Source: Rhopalosiphum padi
Taxonomy: Eukaryota > Arthropoda > Insecta > Hemiptera > Aphididae
Assembly: GCF_020882245.1 (NCBI RefSeq)
Contig: NC_083598.1
Span: 92,199,714 to 92,263,713 of the forward strand
DNA: 64,000 nucleotides
Reading direction: 5' to 3'
The notes beneath the pieces were generated by a model that searched no databases, had not been told where the DNA came from, and worked only from the letters and a program-made list of their open reading frames with translations. A program made the translations under genes and the position numbers. Shown here in pieces: positions 35,619 through 49,400 of the stretch. Positions within the stretch are counted from its first letter, which is position 1; every line of letters starts with the position of its first letter.

Positions 35619-35881
35619 CAGTTGCGTAGCTAGGATGATTTTCTTAAGGGGAATGTTAATTATAAACAATAAATATTATGTTTAATACATTCAAACTAAA
35701 ACTTTTATTTTAATTAATTAATACGTATTACATTATGTCGGTGTAGTATAGTCAATTTTTATTGTTAGTGTTTTGAAAATGTAATATTATAATAATGTAT
35801 ATTACTGTGTATTGTAATATATGATACGGCTTAAGGAGGGAGGTGTCACAACCACCAAACACCCCCTTATATACGCCACTG
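35619..35881. mobile_element. hAT-type MITE (CAGTGGCGTAT family)
   Basis: The left end CAGTTGCGTAGCTAGG and right end, reversed, CAGTGGCGTATATAAGGGGG. Flanks TATCGAAC (35611-35618) and CATCGAAC (35882-35889) differ at one base. The C/G-rich right subterminal zone resembles the element at 50551-50701. Confidence 0.7.
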
Positions 35882-36036
35882 CATCGAACGAATATTGATT
35901 CATATTATTTATAATAATTGAATTGAATAAATCATTATATTCTTGAAAATTATAATATAACCATCAAAAAAATTATATCAAATAAACTTAATAAATACTA
36001 ATTTCCAAATATTGTGACAGTTTTATTAATATAATA

Positions 36037-36335
36037 CAGTGTACTCTTAATTATCCACGAGCGGACTATCCGTTGTCTTCCACGGAATCATCTACATACC
36101 TTTTTGAATCCAAAAACAATATATATATCTTTACATTATACATAATTATTGGGTTGTGATGGCCAATTACTCGATAACGACGTAAAATACAACACGCTTG
36201 TTTAATAGATATTAATATTTTTTGTTAATTGTTGATACGTTTAATTCGTAATTTTTATTTTACCGATTATCCGAGGAATTCGCTTATCCGTGGATGCCCT
36301 GCCATCCTATTCCGCAGATAATCGAGAGTACACTG
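36037..36335. mobile_element. Tigger/pogo-like MITE, TA duplication
   Basis: The left end CAGTGTACTCTTAATTATCC and right end, reversed, CAGTGTACTCTCGATTATCT are inverted repeats of the pogo/Tigger type (CTCGATTATCCG motif). TA flanks both ends (36035-36036 and 36336-36337). Subterminal GATTATCCGAGGAA and ATCCGTTG segments extend the similarity. No transposase. Confidence 0.75.
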
Positions 36336-36337
36336 TA

Positions 36338-39135
36338 TTACTTTGTAAATTATTTCAAGTCAATTTTAACTGTTTATTTTTAGACATCATCTAGGTATTT
36401 TTTATTTAATTGTCTCTTTCTAAACACAAGAATAAAAAAAAATATATTATTAATTCATTATTAATAGTATTTACAATAATAACAAAATTTTTTCAGACAT
36501 CTATTTATATAATATAAATAATATAAGAATATGGAATAAAATAAAATGAAATCGGTCGTATAATAATTTATAAGATAAAAATTATTAAGTTTCAAGTAAC
36601 ACATGTCAAAAAAATTTCCGTAGACATCAGAATTGTATATTTTGTTAATAATAAGTTATTACCACCTACCAATAATAAATTAAAATTTTTCATTTTCGGG
36701 TGGTGCCAGCTGAATATTCTATTTTAAATGCATACATACATATTTGTAAATATTTTTTTTTCACGTGATGAAAAAATAGATCGTTAGAAAAAATGTCGCT
36801 AACAAATTATATTAATAATAGTCAATACTAAAAATTATAATCATTCTATTTTCATATTTACGATACTCCAATACATTTTAAAGGTTGTCTTTGTAGTATG
36901 TATTGATATAATATTATGTGATATCGTTTATAGTTGAGTATTTAACATATTATAATAACGAATTAACCTAACCTAACCTAATGTATATAGTACCTACTTA
37001 TATATTTTATAATGTTGTATCATTTTAATTCATAATAGAAATCAATATTAATATCTTCATTCTTCATTACCTATATTCTATTTTTGTTGTTTTTATATTA
37101 TGCCATTTTGGTAATCATTTAATTTCGTAGTAATTACTAATTTCTAATTATGGTGACTATTGTTATTTATGCATAGATATTTATATCGTGGAAGGGGGGT
37201 GGGTTAAAATAAAAATTAATATTTATTGCCTTATTGGTCTTTATGTAAACGATTTTAAGGAGTGATGTGGAATTGGACCACAATATAATGGCTGAAACTC
37301 TACCATGCAATCATTGTTCTTATTTTACGTACGTATAATATAGAATGGATTTACCAAATTAGTATAGTATATTTCCGTTGTAATTAATGGTTGCGACCCC
37401 TGGCAGAAAATATAGGCTTACATATTATTATTATAATTTATGTTAATTGGGTTAGTACTTTTTGGAGAGCTACACGGTGGTGAGGGTGTGGTAACTACGG
37501 GTAAGTATGAAGGGATTTGCTTATGTTTCTAATGGTTGATAGAGACTGATGACTACCTGACCCTACTTTATGAGTTAAAGACCTATATTGTTCAACAATG
37601 CATAGAGTGTAAGAGTGGAATAGTCAGTAAATTTCTTGAAATATTAATAGCAGTGAGACCATCATAGGTTTAGTTTTAAATCTTTTACTTATTGGCTGTT
37701 GATAATGTTGTACGTACATATTCCGTAATATATAAATGTAAACGCTTTCCTAAGTGAGTTTGCACACTGTTTCGACGTATCGCGATTAGGGAAACGTATA
37801 TTTTTTCGCGTTTGTAACCGGATAGAAATTTATCGATGGCGGACGGAGGTCGTATTACTTGTGCATGATCATAATGTTAATAAATCCTTACAGTTCAGTC
37901 GCAATCCATTTTTATTTTGGACTGGGAAAAGGGTTTCAGTTGAATATTCCTGCATGGTTATACCAGGCTGATAAAACCAATCGTATTATCTTATCATTTT
38001 TGTAGAACTTATATGATTACCATATATTAATTTATTATTATTTATTATATCAAAACTAGGCACAATTAAACATATCAATAGTAAATGAGATTCGATATCA
38101 ACCGTTTTTAAGGAATCAATATACACAATTTTTAGGCGCGTGTGTCGTGTTGTGTAAATGTGTACGTAGTGGTATTAGTGTGTAGCAGTAGCACAGAATA
38201 GATTAATTCGAAATGAAAATTTATAAAAGAAATATACGGCTCTTAAGTTACGAAAAAAATAAGTTCGGCCATATTGGAAAGGGCTTATCAGAGTTCTTCA
38301 ATGAATCTATAATTTAATAAAAAAATATTTGATTAACCATAAAAACCACAAGTTTAAAGGGGTGGTTAGTTCGATAGGGAGTTGCTTTTAAGGACTAAAA
38401 ACTGTTAAATTTTTTAATTTTAATTTATAAAATACAACATATTATCACTGAATAGATTCAATATTGAGGACTAAAATTTGGGTGGCCAGAGTTTCTATAC
38501 TGATTTAAACTATTTTGTATATGTATATGTGCATTGTACATATAATATAATGAAAAATAAACCACGCACTACATAAATATTAATTATTATATTGTTTTTT
38601 TTTTAATCTGTTGTCCACTGTATTAATTATTTATCTAATACAATTTCTGAAAACATATTTGGATACGATCACGGAGATTAGTTGAAAGCGATTTCTTTAC
38701 ATTTTTAAATTAATTTTAGACTCTGAGTAGAGCGGAATGTATTGATTTTACATTGGCGTGTATTTTTTTGTAGATGAGATAAGATCGATAAAATCCTTCA
38801 ATTTTCAAAAATGGAGGTGGTTTTGTCTATCAAATTAGATGATCTTGTTTGTACTTTGGATATATCAATTTTAAAAATGTCCATTGCTTATTTTTGTAAT
38901 CGGGATAAACAAAAAAAAAATTAAGAAAAAACGGAAAATTTTACGTAAATCTAATTTTTGACCAAATCAGTTTTGTCGATTTTGTGATTTTTAATGATAG
39001 TTGAATTAAATGTACCAACATTGAAGCTATCAGAATATCACTTTTCTATTAAGGGTTGGGAGTGGAATTTAGTGTAGTGATGCAGTAAATAGTAAAAAAA
39101 AACCGTTATTTTTTATTAATAATTGTATTGTAATA
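36338..39135. other. A+T-rich gene-free stretch
   Basis: Nothing coding recognised. Contains a (CCTAA)3 run at 36965 and a G-rich patch near 37190. Confidence 0.4.
36965..36981 (-). repeat. Short CCTAA run (telomere-like)
   Basis: AACCTAACCTAACCTAA, three units of the insect telomere repeat in inverse orientation to that at 34933. Likely incidental. Confidence 0.4.
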
Positions 39136-39143
39136 GTATAGAC

Positions 39144-39449
39144 CAGGGGTGTTCAAACTTTTTTTAGGTTATATTTCACCTTTAAGGATCGACTTCCATA
39201 GACATTTTTTTTATTATTGAATAACTATAAATTATAATTATTAAGAAATAAACTTGCATAAAGTGTATATAAACATACAATAAGTGTCAAGTATTATAAA
39301 CTAATTACTAATTACTAAAAATAATGTAATAATAAATAATAATTTCTAAAATCTTCGTGTTAATTAATTTTCGTGCGCGTTGCCCTAAAAATAAATTCTA
39401 ACATGATCGACTCTGAAATTGTCCGCGATTGACCGTTTGGCTGCTTTTG
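39144..39449. mobile_element. hAT-type MITE, exact 8-bp TSD
   Basis: GTATAGAC at 39136-39143 and 39450-39457. The ends CAGGGGTGTTCAAACTTTTT and, reversed, CAAAAGCAGCCAAACGGTCA form a degenerate inverted repeat of the kind seen in old hAT families. Both subterminal zones contain ATCGACT. Confidence 0.65.
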
Positions 39450-40803
39450 GTATAGACTATAGAATATAAATGGTATCGAATTATATTTATAAATCTTATA
39501 ATTAGTTTAATGGTGATTTGTACTCGTGCCGTACAGTTTTGTTTTATTTCGCTTTACTGAATCGTATAATGAACGATTTGTTGTCGATGCCTAGGGTATG
39601 ATTTTTACAAATTGTAGTCTTATATACACAATCTGAAAAAAACTAATTTGTTAAAAGCGTCATTTATAATAATTTACTGGCGCACTTGGCGCAGTGTAGC
39701 TAGTTTATACGTATTAATTCCATGCACAAGAAACAATATCCAATGACAATATATGACTCGAATTTTGAATGCTAGTATGTTTAACGCATTAATATAGTAT
39801 ATAAAATGTTAAATGAAAACTGTCTTAAGATTATATTAAAAAACCATTTTGATATTCGAAATATCGAGATAATGTTGTTCTAATAAATCGCGGGAGATAT
39901 GTTGGTATTATTTAATTAAAAAATACGAAAAAATATGATCTAATAATGATAAAGTTACCTTAATTTCCGTCTAGGGAACACCGCGGAAATTTCGAGGTAT
40001 AGTATATTATTATAGTATTATAACTTGCAAGTTTAAAATTAAAATAAATAGGTAATAATATAGTCATCTATACATAGGTATTATTACCAAAAGCCTTGTG
40101 TTCAAAATATTTTCATGTGATATAGGAGCATGTAAAGCAAATTTGACTGTAGAAAACGTTGAACAACATAAGCCAACATTTGCCAACGCTTTACCACTTC
40201 CTGGCGTATGCGATTTTGTGGTTTCTAACGTATACTCCGCTGTCTAGTTAACAAACAGATAGACAGAAATTCACTGTTATTAAACATTGAAAAAGATTAT
40301 CACTACTCACTAGCGAATTTACTCGTTCATTGTAGGGTACTCTATTTTTTCAATTTACCTAATAACAACGTAGTAATAATAATAGCGCTGCATAATTAGA
40401 AAGTAAATAAAAAATTATTCTCGGACATTCTTCGCTCCACAAACGATTTTTTCAGTGGAATAATATATTTTCTAAATAACCAAGTAGGGTAATTGTCTCA
40501 CATTCAACCAGCATTAAGGGGTTGGACATAAGTCTGCAGTAATAATTAGGTTGTATACGAAAAGTTAGTAAATATGCGCATATTTTTCATAATTTTAGCT
40601 GTAAATAACATAAACCAACGGCTCTAAAACTGTGGTCTGTAGCGCTATGGTGCAATTTTCGGCCATGGACATTAGAACATAATTTACGTATGCACTGTAC
40701 AATAATATAATTGTTAGGTATACATTAAAATTTAGAAAGTATTTTATTATTGTTTATAGTAAGTTGAGCTATTGAATCTTTCTTTTTTGATTAACTTTTC
40801 TAA

Positions 40804-40970
40804 CATAGGCGTGTCCAGACCTTTGATGCAGAGGGAGCAATCTGGTGCATACTCAGGGGGCTAAAGGGCTTTACGCCCCCCTTTTGAAAAATTTTTCTTA
40901 GTTTATGGTGCCACCTGAAATCGTAGGGGGTGCAGGTGCATACCCTGCACCCCCCGTGGACACGCTTATG
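40804..40970. mobile_element. 167-bp hAT-type MITE, exact 8-bp TSD
   Basis: TTTTCTAA at 40796-40803 and 40971-40978. Inverted ends CATAGGCGTGTCCAGACC and, reversed, CATAAGCGTGTCCACGGG. The interior has G-rich/C-rich arms (GGGGGTGCAGGTGCAT/ATACCCTGCACCCCCC) that form a second hairpin. Confidence 0.85.
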
Positions 40971-41349
40971 TTTTCTAATCTTAATTAACACAAAATGTAT
41001 TGTAAACAAATTTATATAACAAAAAAAAAAGTAATTTGAAAGAAAATTGGTTCATGGTTCATTTTCATCGGAGGCCTACGTATTTAAAGAGTTTAAGAAC
41101 CTCTGGTATAAACTATATTATGAAAAATTGCAGTGTTTTAGTTTTCGTTCATTCATTTGGGCCCCAAGTCCGAGAACTCGATCAGTGGGTAAATACGGTA
41201 CGATAGAATTTTTCTTGTCTCGTGAGATAGGTCGAAATTCATCGGTCTTGTGGATCATTGCTGTTTTATAATTATTCACGAATAAATTATAACGATAAAT
41301 GTACCTAGCTCATATATTTACTTACGAAACGCGTATATTACACAAATTT

Positions 41350-42760
41350 ACGCTAACGACAGTCGGACCAGCAGGTGCATATTACACTCCCGGCGGGTGG
41401 CAATGTATATGCACGCCGCCGCCGCAAGACATCAACAAGTCTGGTGGCACAAGCGCACACGCGGCGGCGAAAACGCGGGTCTCCATGGTGACCACAGGCA
41501 CACAAGGTGGACGGTAGTGGGCGGGCGACATCATTCGCGTACCGGCGGCACGTCGCGTCAGTCGTCGTGTACGTGTACGCGCGCGTGTTTGCCGCTCTAC
41601 AAACTGCACCAGACCGGTGGTGCGCGCGTGTTGTTGTGTGCGCGTCAATCGTATACACATAAACACATGCACTATATCCATAGGTACACCGAACACCCAC
41701 CACCCTAATCACCACTACCACCACCATCCTCATCACTACCGTCACTTCTCATTCACACCGCACACCGTTATCACTGCTACTGCATCCACCACCGCCGACG
41801 CCACCACCACCCGCGACGATCGTGGTTTCCGCTACCGAATCGCCGCCGCACCACCTGATGGATCCGCGCCGGACCGTGTGACTGCCGTGGTGCTACATAC
41901 GTCGACCGCGACAACACCGGCACTGCATAGCTCGCGCACCGTTTTTTTTCGCCGACACGACAGGCACACCGACATTATTGTCGTCGTGCAACCGTCGACT
42001 CGTTGTTCGCCACATTTCATCGCGGGATCAAATACCGCGTCCGGTTCGAATATATTTTGATTTGCGGTTGTCCCCCTGCAGGGTGAGTGTTAAAATGATC
42101 ACTGTTATAGTAAATGGTCGTAGTAATAAAGGTATTGGTTCTTTTTCGTGAGTACATTTAGCAAAAGGAAATTTTTTTCAAAAATTTGTTTTATGGCTAG
42201 ATCGAATTGAATGTACGTAGTACTTACCGCAGATAAGGAACGTAAAAACTACAGTTTAGTTTTAGATCGATTGCGCGGAAATATTATTACCGTCTGCGGC
42301 CGTAGCAGCAGAAGCAGCAGCGGCGGCGGCGGAACGTAATGGGATGTATAGTGCGACGCGGACGTTGTGCGGTTAATAATCGTTATTACACAGGCTTTCT
42401 TCGCATTATAATAATGTTTCGCGGTGGATATACTTCGTAACGTGTAATTTTTTGTTATTTTTTCCAGACATTTCATCCAAAAACTGTGCGTACGCTCATG
42501 TGTATGTGTGTGCGTGTGTGCGTAGACGCTATTTTCACCGCTACATGCGACGCTGCCGGGCAGCAGGGCCAACGTGCATCATGCCGCGGTATATTATTAT
42601 AAAAATAAAATCGCGGGACGTCACGCGCGTCAACACCGCCAAAACTCCGTTGTGACTGACGACGAGGCGGATGCTGGGCATACGCACACACACATGATAT
42701 TATATAGGTAGTGATCATAGTCAGTTTTGCGCGAGACCGTCCAAGTCCGTTCTAAACGCG
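41350..42760 (+). promoter_or_regulatory. CpG-rich island with probable 5' exon
   Basis: A sharp rise in G+C and CpG within very A+T-rich surroundings. A strong plus-strand donor AGG|GTGAGT at 42083 would end an exon covering part of 41350-42082. Frames here (41397-41708, 41617-42060 and others) are low-complexity, overlap each other on both strands and stop before the donor, so the exon is most likely 5' UTR. A second CpG-rich patch (42270-42680) has CAG/CGG triplet runs and GT/CA tracts. This suggests the promoter of a large gene whose coding exons lie outside the window or far to the right. Confidence 0.5.
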
Positions 42761-42767
42761 CCTGACC

Positions 42768-43441
42768 TACAGAATGATTCGCCATGTACGCTCACCCCCA
42801 TCTTTTCTTTAATAAACTTAATATAATTCTGATTTTAGAGCATTCAAATATAATTTAGGAGCAAGGACCATATTTCCAAATACTTAGATTTGTTATACCA
42901 TTTAAGAAGTGTCCCGTGGTGATACCAACTATTTTTTTAAATGAGAATCACCATTTGATTTCTTCTAGAAAGTTTATTGTTTTTTTTTTATGATTTTGAC
43001 GTGTTAAAGATTTGTGGTCTAAATTATTTGAACATTTCAGTAAGTAATTATAATATTAATCTATTAACATTTCACTTTTTTTATATATTGTTCAAATATA
43101 ATAAATACTACTTAGAATATTATATCCGTTTTATATTTTTTACATCTTAATTTATACAATTTAATATCTTAGTAACAACTCGTTTAAATTTTAATAATAA
43201 TACATTATCATTTTTAAAAAGTTCATCTAATTTAAATTTTTCTGGAAAAAAAATGATTTTTATTCGATAAAAGAAGTACGCATGCCACAAAAAACTCCTT
43301 GAATAGTATAATAAAGATAAGTATTTGAAAATAAGACCCTTACTTAATTATTATACTTAAAAATTCCAAAAATCAGAATTTGAATAAATTCATTATTAAA
43401 GGACAACACGGAGGTGAGCATGTTTGGTGATTCATCCTGCA
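42768..43441. mobile_element. GTGAGCAT-family MITE, both arms
   Basis: The left end TACAGAATGATTCGCCATGT then CGCTCACCCCCAT pairs with the right end, reversed, TGCAGGATGAATCACCAAAC then ATGCTCACCTCCGT. Further in, TAATTCTGATTTT and AAAAATCAGAATTT also pair. About 674 bp, no coding region. Related single arms are at 30288-30446 and 62358-62437. The duplication is not resolved, so the superfamily is open. Confidence 0.65.
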
Positions 43442-46400
43442 CACGAGTCACTTAATAATTTGTTATCATCGTTATAAACGTTTTCTCAGCGATTTTCAAC
43501 CAGTGTGTTGTAGGGTTGGATTACTTGGAACTGTTATATCAATCTGGAAGTAACCGTAAATGTCAATTTATGCGTGTTGATAACTACTTTGAACGAATAT
43601 CCTAGCGCGTTATTATACCAATAATACTTATTATATTTTATCATTAGATATTAACGAGATGCGCAAATGAATTGTCTATTGAATATTATATTTAAAGTTT
43701 TAAAGGTACAATAAAATTATACTGTTACCGACTTACCGTATTCCGTGAAATCCGTATGGTTAGTTCATTATCATAGCGCATAAAAATAATTGAAAAATGT
43801 ATTCAATTACTTCACTGAGTAGTTAGGTGGTTATTATTAATAACTATTAAAATCATTTTACCTAAACAATAATTTAATTCATTATGAATAACAAGAAAAT
43901 TCTGAATACCGGTCAAATGGTTATACTATACTAATAAAGGTTACCTAATAGCAGTATATAGTACCTTGAGTATTTCGTGAAAATCGGGTGAGAGAAAAAA
44001 TGTGTTGTTTTTTTAGAAAGGTTGTAAACCATGATTGGTTTACTTCACGTTGCCATATTTTCATTGGGACGGAAAATACCTAACCCATTGCAGTCATTAA
44101 TAAAAGTTCATAACAATATCACATATAAATATTTCCTTTATATTTTGCGGGTAATAAAATTTTGGGTGTTAAACTGATAAGGTTTTGAAAAAACCCATAG
44201 GTAGGTTAGTATAGACATGTAGCACTTCCACTGCTTTCAGCTTTGGCAGAAAAACAAAACAATTATACACAATTACCGTTATTTATAACAGAAGGCGTTA
44301 TTTTATAGATTATAAACGTTCACCTTATGAACTAATAATGCAATAGCTTTTGGTACACCGAAGTATTAAATAAATGTTAATTTTAGATTGAATACTATAT
44401 TAATATTATATAAGCATGTTTAGTTTATTATATAGTTCAAATTTTTGAGTGAATAAATTGTTAAAAATAGAATTAAGTCCCAATAATATTTTTTATTCAA
44501 TCATATTATTAATATTTAAACTATTTCATCGTCTTAATAATCTGTAAAATTCAGATATGTTTTCTGACCATTACATATTTACACGATGGCATGTTTATGA
44601 ATTTGTAATGAGCTCTCATAACTCTTCACAAATTTATTTCATACTCTATAATATAGAGTATTATATAAACAAGTCTAAACAAATAATAAAAATGAAATAC
44701 AAAATAGCAAATAATAATAAATGTTTATTATAATATTATCTTAGCCTTAATAACTTTTAAAAGAACTTATGATTTCAAATCGTTGTTAATAAATATATTA
44801 TTATTATACACAAAATAAGAATTATTTTAATTTGTTCAATTTTTTTTTATTATAACTTAGCTTTCTTATGGTTTTTTTTTTGTTAAAATATACTTTTGTG
44901 GTACATATAGTTTCAGCATTTATTTAAAATGTAAATTGGATAAAAAGCTTTAACTTTATAAAATTTCTTTAGTAAGTAATAGAAAATATAATAGAGTAAA
45001 CGAGTTCCTTTTATAATCATGTTTAATACAATTATTTAAATTATTGATTAATTAAATTAATACTCCAAAGCCTTCGAAATAAATAAATTTGAAGAATCGT
45101 TTGTCAAAAAGAAAAAAATAATAACGTACATTTTTAAATCTATTGTATATGCCTATATTAGGATTTACATTTAATGTATAATAATGTATAATTGTATAAT
45201 ACTTTCTATACATTTTAATAAGATTTCGTAATTTCTAAATTTAATAGAAATACAAAAAGTTGGAATTTTTATAAATAAAGAGAAATGGTCAATGGGTTTA
45301 TTTTTTTAAAAGAGGAACATTTTTTAAGTAAGTATCTTTATACTGTACATCACAATTTGATTTTTTTTAAGTAAAAATAATTGAATATTAAATATTTTCA
45401 CTGTAAAAGTACTTATTTTATTAATAAATTTAATTTTGTTTTTAATATTAGTTGACGATTAAATGGTTGTAATTAAGGATACATTACACATGGTACAAGT
45501 AAATACGAAATATTTTAGATTTTCGAATAGATATCAAAAAATAGTGAATAACATTACTCATCATGGGCAGGTACAAAATCTACCCCCCCTAGTAATGATA
45601 ATATTAGAGTTATTCTTGTTCAATCAATTGATAATTATTATAAAGAAAAAAAATAATAACTATAAACCATTTACCGTGGTGATATATTTAATCGTATTCA
45701 AAAGTAGTAATCATGTTTAACTGAACCTAATAAATACCTACAACTGCCAGTTTTTATTGTTATTATTATTATTATTATTATTAATAAATCATATACATAC
45801 TTATATATACACATATAAATATGTATATAGACATACTACTTATACATAATGTATTAATATATTATGTATAAATATTTTCAATTCCCAAACGCCAATGTAT
45901 CATTTAAACTTTTAAATTGGTATTATGATATATTATGAATTATCGGCAATAATATGCTTGGGTAACCTGCCAACGTTTTACATCGACTATAATTATTCTA
46001 AATTTTACGGTTATTATTACGTATGAAGTACTTAATTACTTAAATATAGATATTTTAATATTTTTATGCAAGTTCTCGGTTACGAGTGGCACACAGTTGT
46101 TTAACGCCAGGTAAATATTTCAGTAAAATTGTGTGAATTTTGTGGACAAAAATAAATATAATATTATATATTTATAAATATTTTGCGATAAAAATAAAAA
46201 TGTGCGATCAATAGTAATAATATCGTAGCAATAAGAATTGTATTGTTTTTTGGATTTTGATTTGTCCTCGGCTGATGCTTCATACTGTAATATGCAATAG
46301 AACTGAATGTAACTTAGCTCCAGTCAGTATAGTTATCTTGTCAGTGACGTAATTAGTATATGATATAATGATACTAAAAAGGGTTCACTTTGAAATTTTC

Positions 46401-49400
46401 TTATAAGTTTAACCCAAAAAATTTAGGCACTGACTTCATAAATAACAATATAATATTAATATGTATTTTTAATTATCAGCAATTTGATATTTTCGATTGT
46501 TCAAAACTTCAAAACTATTATGATATAACTATCTAATTGCTTATATAAAAAAATAAATAAATACATTTTGGTGCTATAAAATTTATCAATATGTTTTTTG
46601 AAAATATTGTTATGATAGGAGTTCAAAAATTGCATCGTTCATAAATAACATTACATGTCGGTTGCAGTCCTTTTTTTGTAAATTTTGCTAATACATACTT
46701 AATCATTATTTTATTTTAACATATCGGACAAACATCATTTAGGGGTTGTAACTTGTAAACATAAACTTGTTTTCGTCTATTTGCTATTTGTTATTGCACA
46801 CAAAAATAGGGATCTGTTGGCGTAAACTATAAATTGTTGATGAACTATGTGAGCTATCACATATTTATTTATTGCAAGGTAACAGTTGTTAACCTGTTGA
46901 TTCGCCGCAGTTTTTGCATTCTGAAACGATTATTAACATTTCCAATGTCAAAATAATAGGTATTTCAAACTAGTGATTTATATTTATGTTTATGGGCTAA
47001 TTGATTGTAACAACTAATAAATTGATCTGAATTTGTATGCTTATTATTTTTAATTATTTTGATGGTAATTTATAAGTGAATCAAAATATGTTTTTATATT
47101 TTAGAGCGCACTCAATTTTTTTACGACAAAAAGAGTAGTTGTTTTGTTAATTAGTTAATAAAAAAATAAAAATAATGTTATAATATATATATATATATAT
47201 AACGTATATTAATCTATACATTCTCTTTTTATACAAAATACGAGTTTGTATTACGTTTTGTTTTATAATTACTATGCAGATTTTAATAAATCAAATATTA
47301 AAAATTTAAATACATTTTTAGTACACGGTAAGAGCTTGCATGCTACGAATTGGTATGCGTGTAATATAATATTTAAATATTTAACAGCTTATTATGTTTT
47401 TCTATCTATACAATAATTTAGGTGCGAACGTATAAGAAAAAAATTCAGGAGCGGGGGAGTTGAAAAAATGTCCATAAATATCATAATATTAATATTGTAT
47501 TTATTTTAGGAACTAACTATAGTATATACTCATATATTATATATATATATTAATTATTACGTTTACATTATAAAAAAATGTCTAGAAGTATTGGAACTTT
47601 GGCTATTATATCAATGATAATACAGTATAATGATAATTTTATTGTATACGTAAATTTACAAACCACGGGAAAGTTTAACTTCCAATTGTTTGAGTTATAC
47701 AATAAAGGTTACCAATATTTTAAGCTTTAAGTTTAAAAATTGTAGCATGAGTATATTTCAAAAATAACAATTTTGGTTATAGATTTGAGATAAAACAGAG
47801 CACTTGAATTTATATTTTCGATGTGTACCTAATTGTCTACCCGATAAAGAATAATGCTGTACATGGTTGTTTACCAGAAAATGTTATTTATAGAATTTTT
47901 ACGTCAAAAGAATAAATACAATACAACATTTTATTGTGATTTGTTGAGGGTTGATCTGGGCTCCAAAAATGTTAGTGTTCTATATTGTCGTACGAATTAA
48001 AACCGGCAACATTGGTAAAATAAAAATAAAATTACACATTAATATCTTTGCTCGTTTACGTACAAACAAATCAGTAAATTTAAGATTTAAATACAGTTGT
48101 TTTAGTAAATTATGGCTTAAATTAAAATATATTTTTAATGAAAATTGGAAGCTTATAATTTAATTCTGTTTAGTTTATTTTTCGTTAGAAATAGGTTATT
48201 TTTAAAATAATTTTTTAAATATCTGATTATGTTTTCTTTTGCAAAAAACTAGAATCTTTTATTTGAGGTAGGTATTTTGATGTTATAAATAACTATATAG
48301 GTATTTTATTAGCTAATTTAAAATCAACATTATTATTTCAAAAAAATGGAAGGATAGCATTCTTATATTATACATTTATAATTTTAAAAGTGTTTATTTT
48401 TAGTCATAAATAACTTGGTATTTATATAATTATATACCACGAAGATTTAAATATCAGAATATGACTTAGTGAATAACTATCATATCTTATTTTAATTTTA
48501 TGACTCTCAAAAACTATATTCATTGAATTTTAAATTATAAATGTAATAATATTTAAGATAATTTATAATATAATTTCATTTGAAATATTTACAGTTAAAA
48601 ACTTAAATAACTTTGAATATGTTGGATATTCTTATAAATAGTATTATTGATTGTTAAGTGTGTGTTAACAAGTACAGATTGGAAGTTATTTCTTTTATAC
48701 AAGGTATTGATGATGATTGCGTGCCCGTATGGAGTATGTTGATGGAAGTTCCAATTTTTTTGGAGATACCCAGTGAGAATGGCTTTGAATTAATGGTGCT
48801 ATTAATTTAATATAGTTTTTATATTTCTAAAATATTTTATATCTTATTATAGCTATAGATATTATGTAAAATTATTGTTTATCAATATGTAAAAATATAA
48901 TTTTATATACTTTAATAATAGTTAGAAAAAAAACTGTATAATTTACAAATAAAGGTTATTAATACTTTTCTTTATTGAAGTGGTTATCAAAATGCACACA
49001 TTATCAGTACCTAGTAAAATTAATATTATTAGTATTTAAATATAGTTTGAGATTTTGGTAGTATATTAGTTAATTAGTTAATATTTATAGTATTTATTCA
49101 AATATATAGACAACTAATTCATTATTTTTGTGTTCATTATTATTGTTTATATATGGAGTAAACAAAACGCCCAAAGTTTATTCTACTTTTTAATATAATA
49201 TAGTCAATTCCTTCTGATTAAATGTCTATGAGGATCAGTAGATCAGTTTATTTAATTACATGCAACGTTTTTCACTTACGACATTATTAAATTAAATTTA
49301 AAAGAAATCCAACCCAGTACCCACGTTTTAAAAATGCTTTCATAACTAACTATTTTTTACGTAATTTTAATTATTAAAAAAAGATAATAACATGGTGAAG

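Noticed and set aside
34933..36981. Interstitial telomere array
   Set aside because: Only two or three TTAGG units at each of two places, too short to claim a telomeric origin.
41353..42060. Several overlapping frames of 70-147 codons in the CpG island
   Set aside because: Open on both strands because stops are rare in G+C-rich DNA. The translations are His/Thr/Val low-complexity runs from CAC/GTG repeats.
42249..42718. Frames of 81-107 codons with His-Thr repeats
   Set aside because: Products of CA/GT and CGG/CAG tracts, with no conserved sequence.
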